From contig SCQA01000297.1 of the NCBI GenBank assembly GCA_004298725.1, positions 1 through 15,808 of the forward strand: 15,808 nt of DNA. Reading direction: 5' to 3'. Shown here in pieces: positions 13,861 to 15,808 of the stretch (positions within the stretch are counted from its first letter, which is position 1; each line of letters opens with the position of its first letter). The translations under genes and the position numbers were made by a program. Source of the DNA: a bacterium (lineage in GTDB: Bacteria; Desulfobacterota; GWC2-55-46). A model generated the notes under the pieces. That model did no database searches. It had not been told where the DNA came from and saw only the letters and a list, made by a program, of their open reading frames with translations.

Positions 13861-15573
13861 TTACTGTTTTTTCTTTGTCAACTTTCCGGCAAGCTCTACA
13901 AGCTCGGTCGCGTGTTTGCGGGTAACATCCGTAACCTTAACGCCGCCAAGCATATCCGCTATATGGCCGGTAATTTCATCTTCTTTCAATTGCCTGACGG
14001 ACGTAGTGGTTCTGCCGTCGCGCGCCGTCTGCTTGACTACGGCAAAGTGCATATCCGCAAAGGCGGCAATCTGCGGCAAATGCGTTATACATACCACCTG
14101 ATGCCCCGTTGCCACTTCTTTAAGCTTCAACCCCACTGCCTGAGCCGCTGACCCGCCTATGCCGGCGTCTATTTCGTCGAATACCAACGTGGAAACCCTA
14201 CCCGCCGTCGCCGCCTTTTTCATTGAAAGCATCAGCCTTGAAAGCTCGCCGCCGGAGGCAATCTTGGCAAGCGGCCTTAGTTCCTCCCCTGGGTTTGGCG
14301 ATATGTAAAAGCTGACTCTGTCAACGCCCTTTTCGCTAAAACGCGGCGCGCCGTCATGATTTTTGTCCGTCTCAAGCCTGACCTCGAAGACAGTACCCTT
14401 CATGGCAAGGCTTTTAAGCTCGTCTTCTATCTTACCTTTAAAAGACTTGGCCGCTTCAACCCTCTTTGCCGTAAGCTTTGACGCGACTTCCTCGGCCAGC
14501 TCCTTTGCCTGCTTTAAAGACGCCTCCATTACCTTCAAGCGCTCTTCATAATTGGCAAGACCGGCAAGCTGGCTGTCAAACTCGGCCTTTTTTTCAAGTA
14601 TAGCCTCGACTGTCGCGCCGTACTTCTTCTTCAGGCGGCTTATTTTGTCAAGCCTCTCGCCAAGTTCGTCAAGCGCCTGCGGGTCGCTCTCGACGGAGCG
14701 CGCGTAGTCGCGCAAAAATGTTCCGGCGTCTTCAAGCTGATACACGCTTGCCTCTATCGCCTGAAGGCTTTTGGCTATTTTGTCGTCAAGGCCGGAGACT
14801 TCTTTTAACGATTTAACCACCGCTCCGAGGCGTTCAACCGCCGAACCGGAGTCTGAATAAATAATTTTATCCGCGTTCATGGCCGCGGCCTTTATCTTTT
14901 CCGCGCCTTTAAGCCGCTCCTTTTCCTTTAAAAGCTCCGCCTCCATGCCGGGCCTGAGCGCGGCGTCTTCTATTTCTTTTGACTGAAAAGCAAGGGTTTC
15001 TCTTCTTGACGCCAAGCCGCCGGCGTCATGTGTAAGCGCTTCATGCCCTTTTTTGAGGCTGTAATACGCCTTGTACGCCCCGGCCATATCCTCGCGCAGT
15101 TTTAAAAACCCGCCGAACGAATCAAGCGCCTCTATATGCTCCTCGGGCCTTGTAAGCGACTGATGCTCGCTCTGGCCGCATATGTCTATAAGCCGCCTGC
15201 CGACCTCCGTAAGCGTAACCAGCGTGGCAAGGCTTCCGTTGATATATATCCTGTTTCTGCCGGACTTGTTTATAACGCGCTTTATTATCAAGCTTTCAGA
15301 TTGCGCTATGCCTGCCTCGTCAAGCACTACCTTTATGCCCCTTAGCGGAGCGGACGCGCCGCCGAGGTCGAAAAGCGCCTCCACCTCGGCCTCATCAGCG
15401 GACGTTCTAATCATGTCGTTTGAGGCCCTGTCGCCGAGAATAAGGGATATGGCGTCGATAATAATGCTCTTGCCGGCGCCCGTCTCTCCGGTAAAAATAT
15501 TAAGCCCCGGCCCAAAGACTACGGACAGATTATCTATTATGGCAAGGTTTTTTATTCTAAGTTCCTGCAACAT
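13861..15573 (-). CDS. recN: DNA repair protein RecN
   Basis: A 570-residue SMC-like ATPase used in recombinational repair of double-strand breaks. The N-terminal head has LRIKNLAIID and Walker A GETGAGKS (29-36). A long alpha-helical coiled coil fills the middle. The C-terminal head has the ABC signature ASGGELSRLMLS (about 439-450) and Walker B FDEIDAGIGG (about 465-474), with CITHLPQIAAFAD behind it. I start it at ATG 15573, giving the usual RecN N-terminus MLQELRIKN. The 11-codon extension to a TTG at 15606 adds Arg-rich sequence not seen in the family. The ribosome site before this ATG is weak (GGA at 4 bases), while a GGAGG lies 22 bases further up. It is the first gene of the recN-GNAT-ankyrin-pmbA-crp cluster. 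Confidence 0.96.
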   Translation of the reverse strand: MLQELRIKNLAIIDNLSVVFGPGLNIFTGETGAGKSIIIDAISLILGDRASNDMIRTSADEAEVEALFDLGGASAPLRGIKVVLDEAGIAQSESLIIKRVINKSGRNRIYINGSLATLVTLTEVGRRLIDICGQSEHQSLTRPEEHIEALDSFGGFLKLREDMAGAYKAYYSLKKGHEALTHDAGGLASRRETLAFQSKEIEDAALRPGMEAELLKEKERLKGAEKIKAAAMNADKIIYSDSGSAVERLGAVVKSLKEVSGLDDKIAKSLQAIEASVYQLEDAGTFLRDYARSVESDPQALDELGERLDKISRLKKKYGATVEAILEKKAEFDSQLAGLANYEERLKVMEASLKQAKELAEEVASKLTAKRVEAAKSFKGKIEDELKSLAMKGTVFEVRLETDKNHDGAPRFSEKGVDRVSFYISPNPGEELRPLAKIASGGELSRLMLSMKKAATAGRVSTLVFDEIDAGIGGSAAQAVGLKLKEVATGHQVVCITHLPQIAAFADMHFAVVKQTARDGRTTTSVRQLKEDEITGHIADMLGGVKVTDVTRKHATELVELAGKLTKKKQ

Positions 15574-15740
15574 TTTCCAATGCGGACAAAGCCGCCTCCG
15601 AAACAAAGCTAAAATTCGTCATACGATTGATTGCCCGCCTAAGAAATCTCTGATTAATTCTTTTGCGCAATCAAAAGGTATCGTGTATCAATTCTGAGAT
15701 GTCTTTTCCGACAACCGTTACCTGTCTTTTCCTCACCTTT

Positions 15741-15795
15741 ACCCCTCACCCTACCCTCTCCCAAGAAGGGGATTGATATCCCTCAAGGGGAGAGG
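15741..15795. repeat. Palindromic intergenic repeat (CCTCTCCC ... GGGAGAGG)
   Basis: CCTCTCCC at 15755-15762 pairs with GGGAGAGG at 15788-15795, and an inner hairpin GGGAT-TGAT-ATCCC lies at 15769-15782. A preceding ACCCCTCACCCTA segment makes this the well-known style of CCCTCACCC...GGGGAGAGG repeat found between genes in many bacteria. It lies about 170 bases upstream of recN. No coding potential is seen from 15574 to the window end. Confidence 0.55.
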
Positions 15796-15808
15796 AGAAA
15801 AAAAGAAA

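Noticed and set aside
15574..15606. 11-codon N-terminal extension of RecN from a TTG
   Set aside because: RecN proteins start at MLQELRIKN or equivalent. The extension is Arg-rich, and the GGAGG in the region lies inside it rather than before its start codon.

Overview
This 15.8 kb window looks like ordinary chromosome from a Gram-negative bacterium. It probably belongs to the deltaproteobacterial groups (Desulfobacterota and relatives) or a neighbouring lineage. That is an inference from three things: the M23 peptidase - secA - argJ gene order, which I recall from Geobacter-type genomes; the short GNAT-type N-acetylglutamate synthase with a C-terminal Cys cluster; and the sigma-54 two-component regulators beside type IV pilus genes. 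All twelve protein genes are on the minus strand, so transcription runs from high to low coordinates. Base composition is near 50% GC, and several starts are TTG or GTG. I see no tRNA, rRNA, CRISPR array, phage gene or transposase.

In order of transcription, the first block (15573 to 10564) is a tightly spaced probable operon: recN (DNA repair), a GNAT N-acetyltransferase resembling short N-acetylglutamate synthases, an ankyrin-repeat lipoprotein, a PmbA/TldE-family protein and a Crp/Fnr-family regulator. The gaps are 50, 36 and 32 bases, and the last two genes overlap by 4 bases (ATGA). A 537-base gap follows. It holds a CRP-type palindrome exactly 41.5 bases upstream of the start site implied by a good -10 box, and a second, sigma-70-like promoter candidate. 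Both point at the next gene, a membrane-anchored M23 peptidase that ends at a strong GC-rich terminator.

Next come secA and argJ, separated by 284 bases that carry two palindromic repeat-like elements. The last block (4479 to 30) is a type IV pilus or type II secretion module: prepilin peptidase, a PilS/AtoS-like histidine kinase, a PilR/NtrC-like sigma-54 activator, and a FimT/GspH-like minor pseudopilin. A near-perfect -24/-12 (sigma-54) promoter lies directly upstream of the pilin. The simplest reading is a local circuit in which kinase and activator switch on the pilin and the peptidase processes it.

I did not find an obviously new system. The most testable points are the sigma-54 promoter, the CRP-site/Crp-regulator pairing, and the pairing of a GNAT-type NAGS with argJ in one region.
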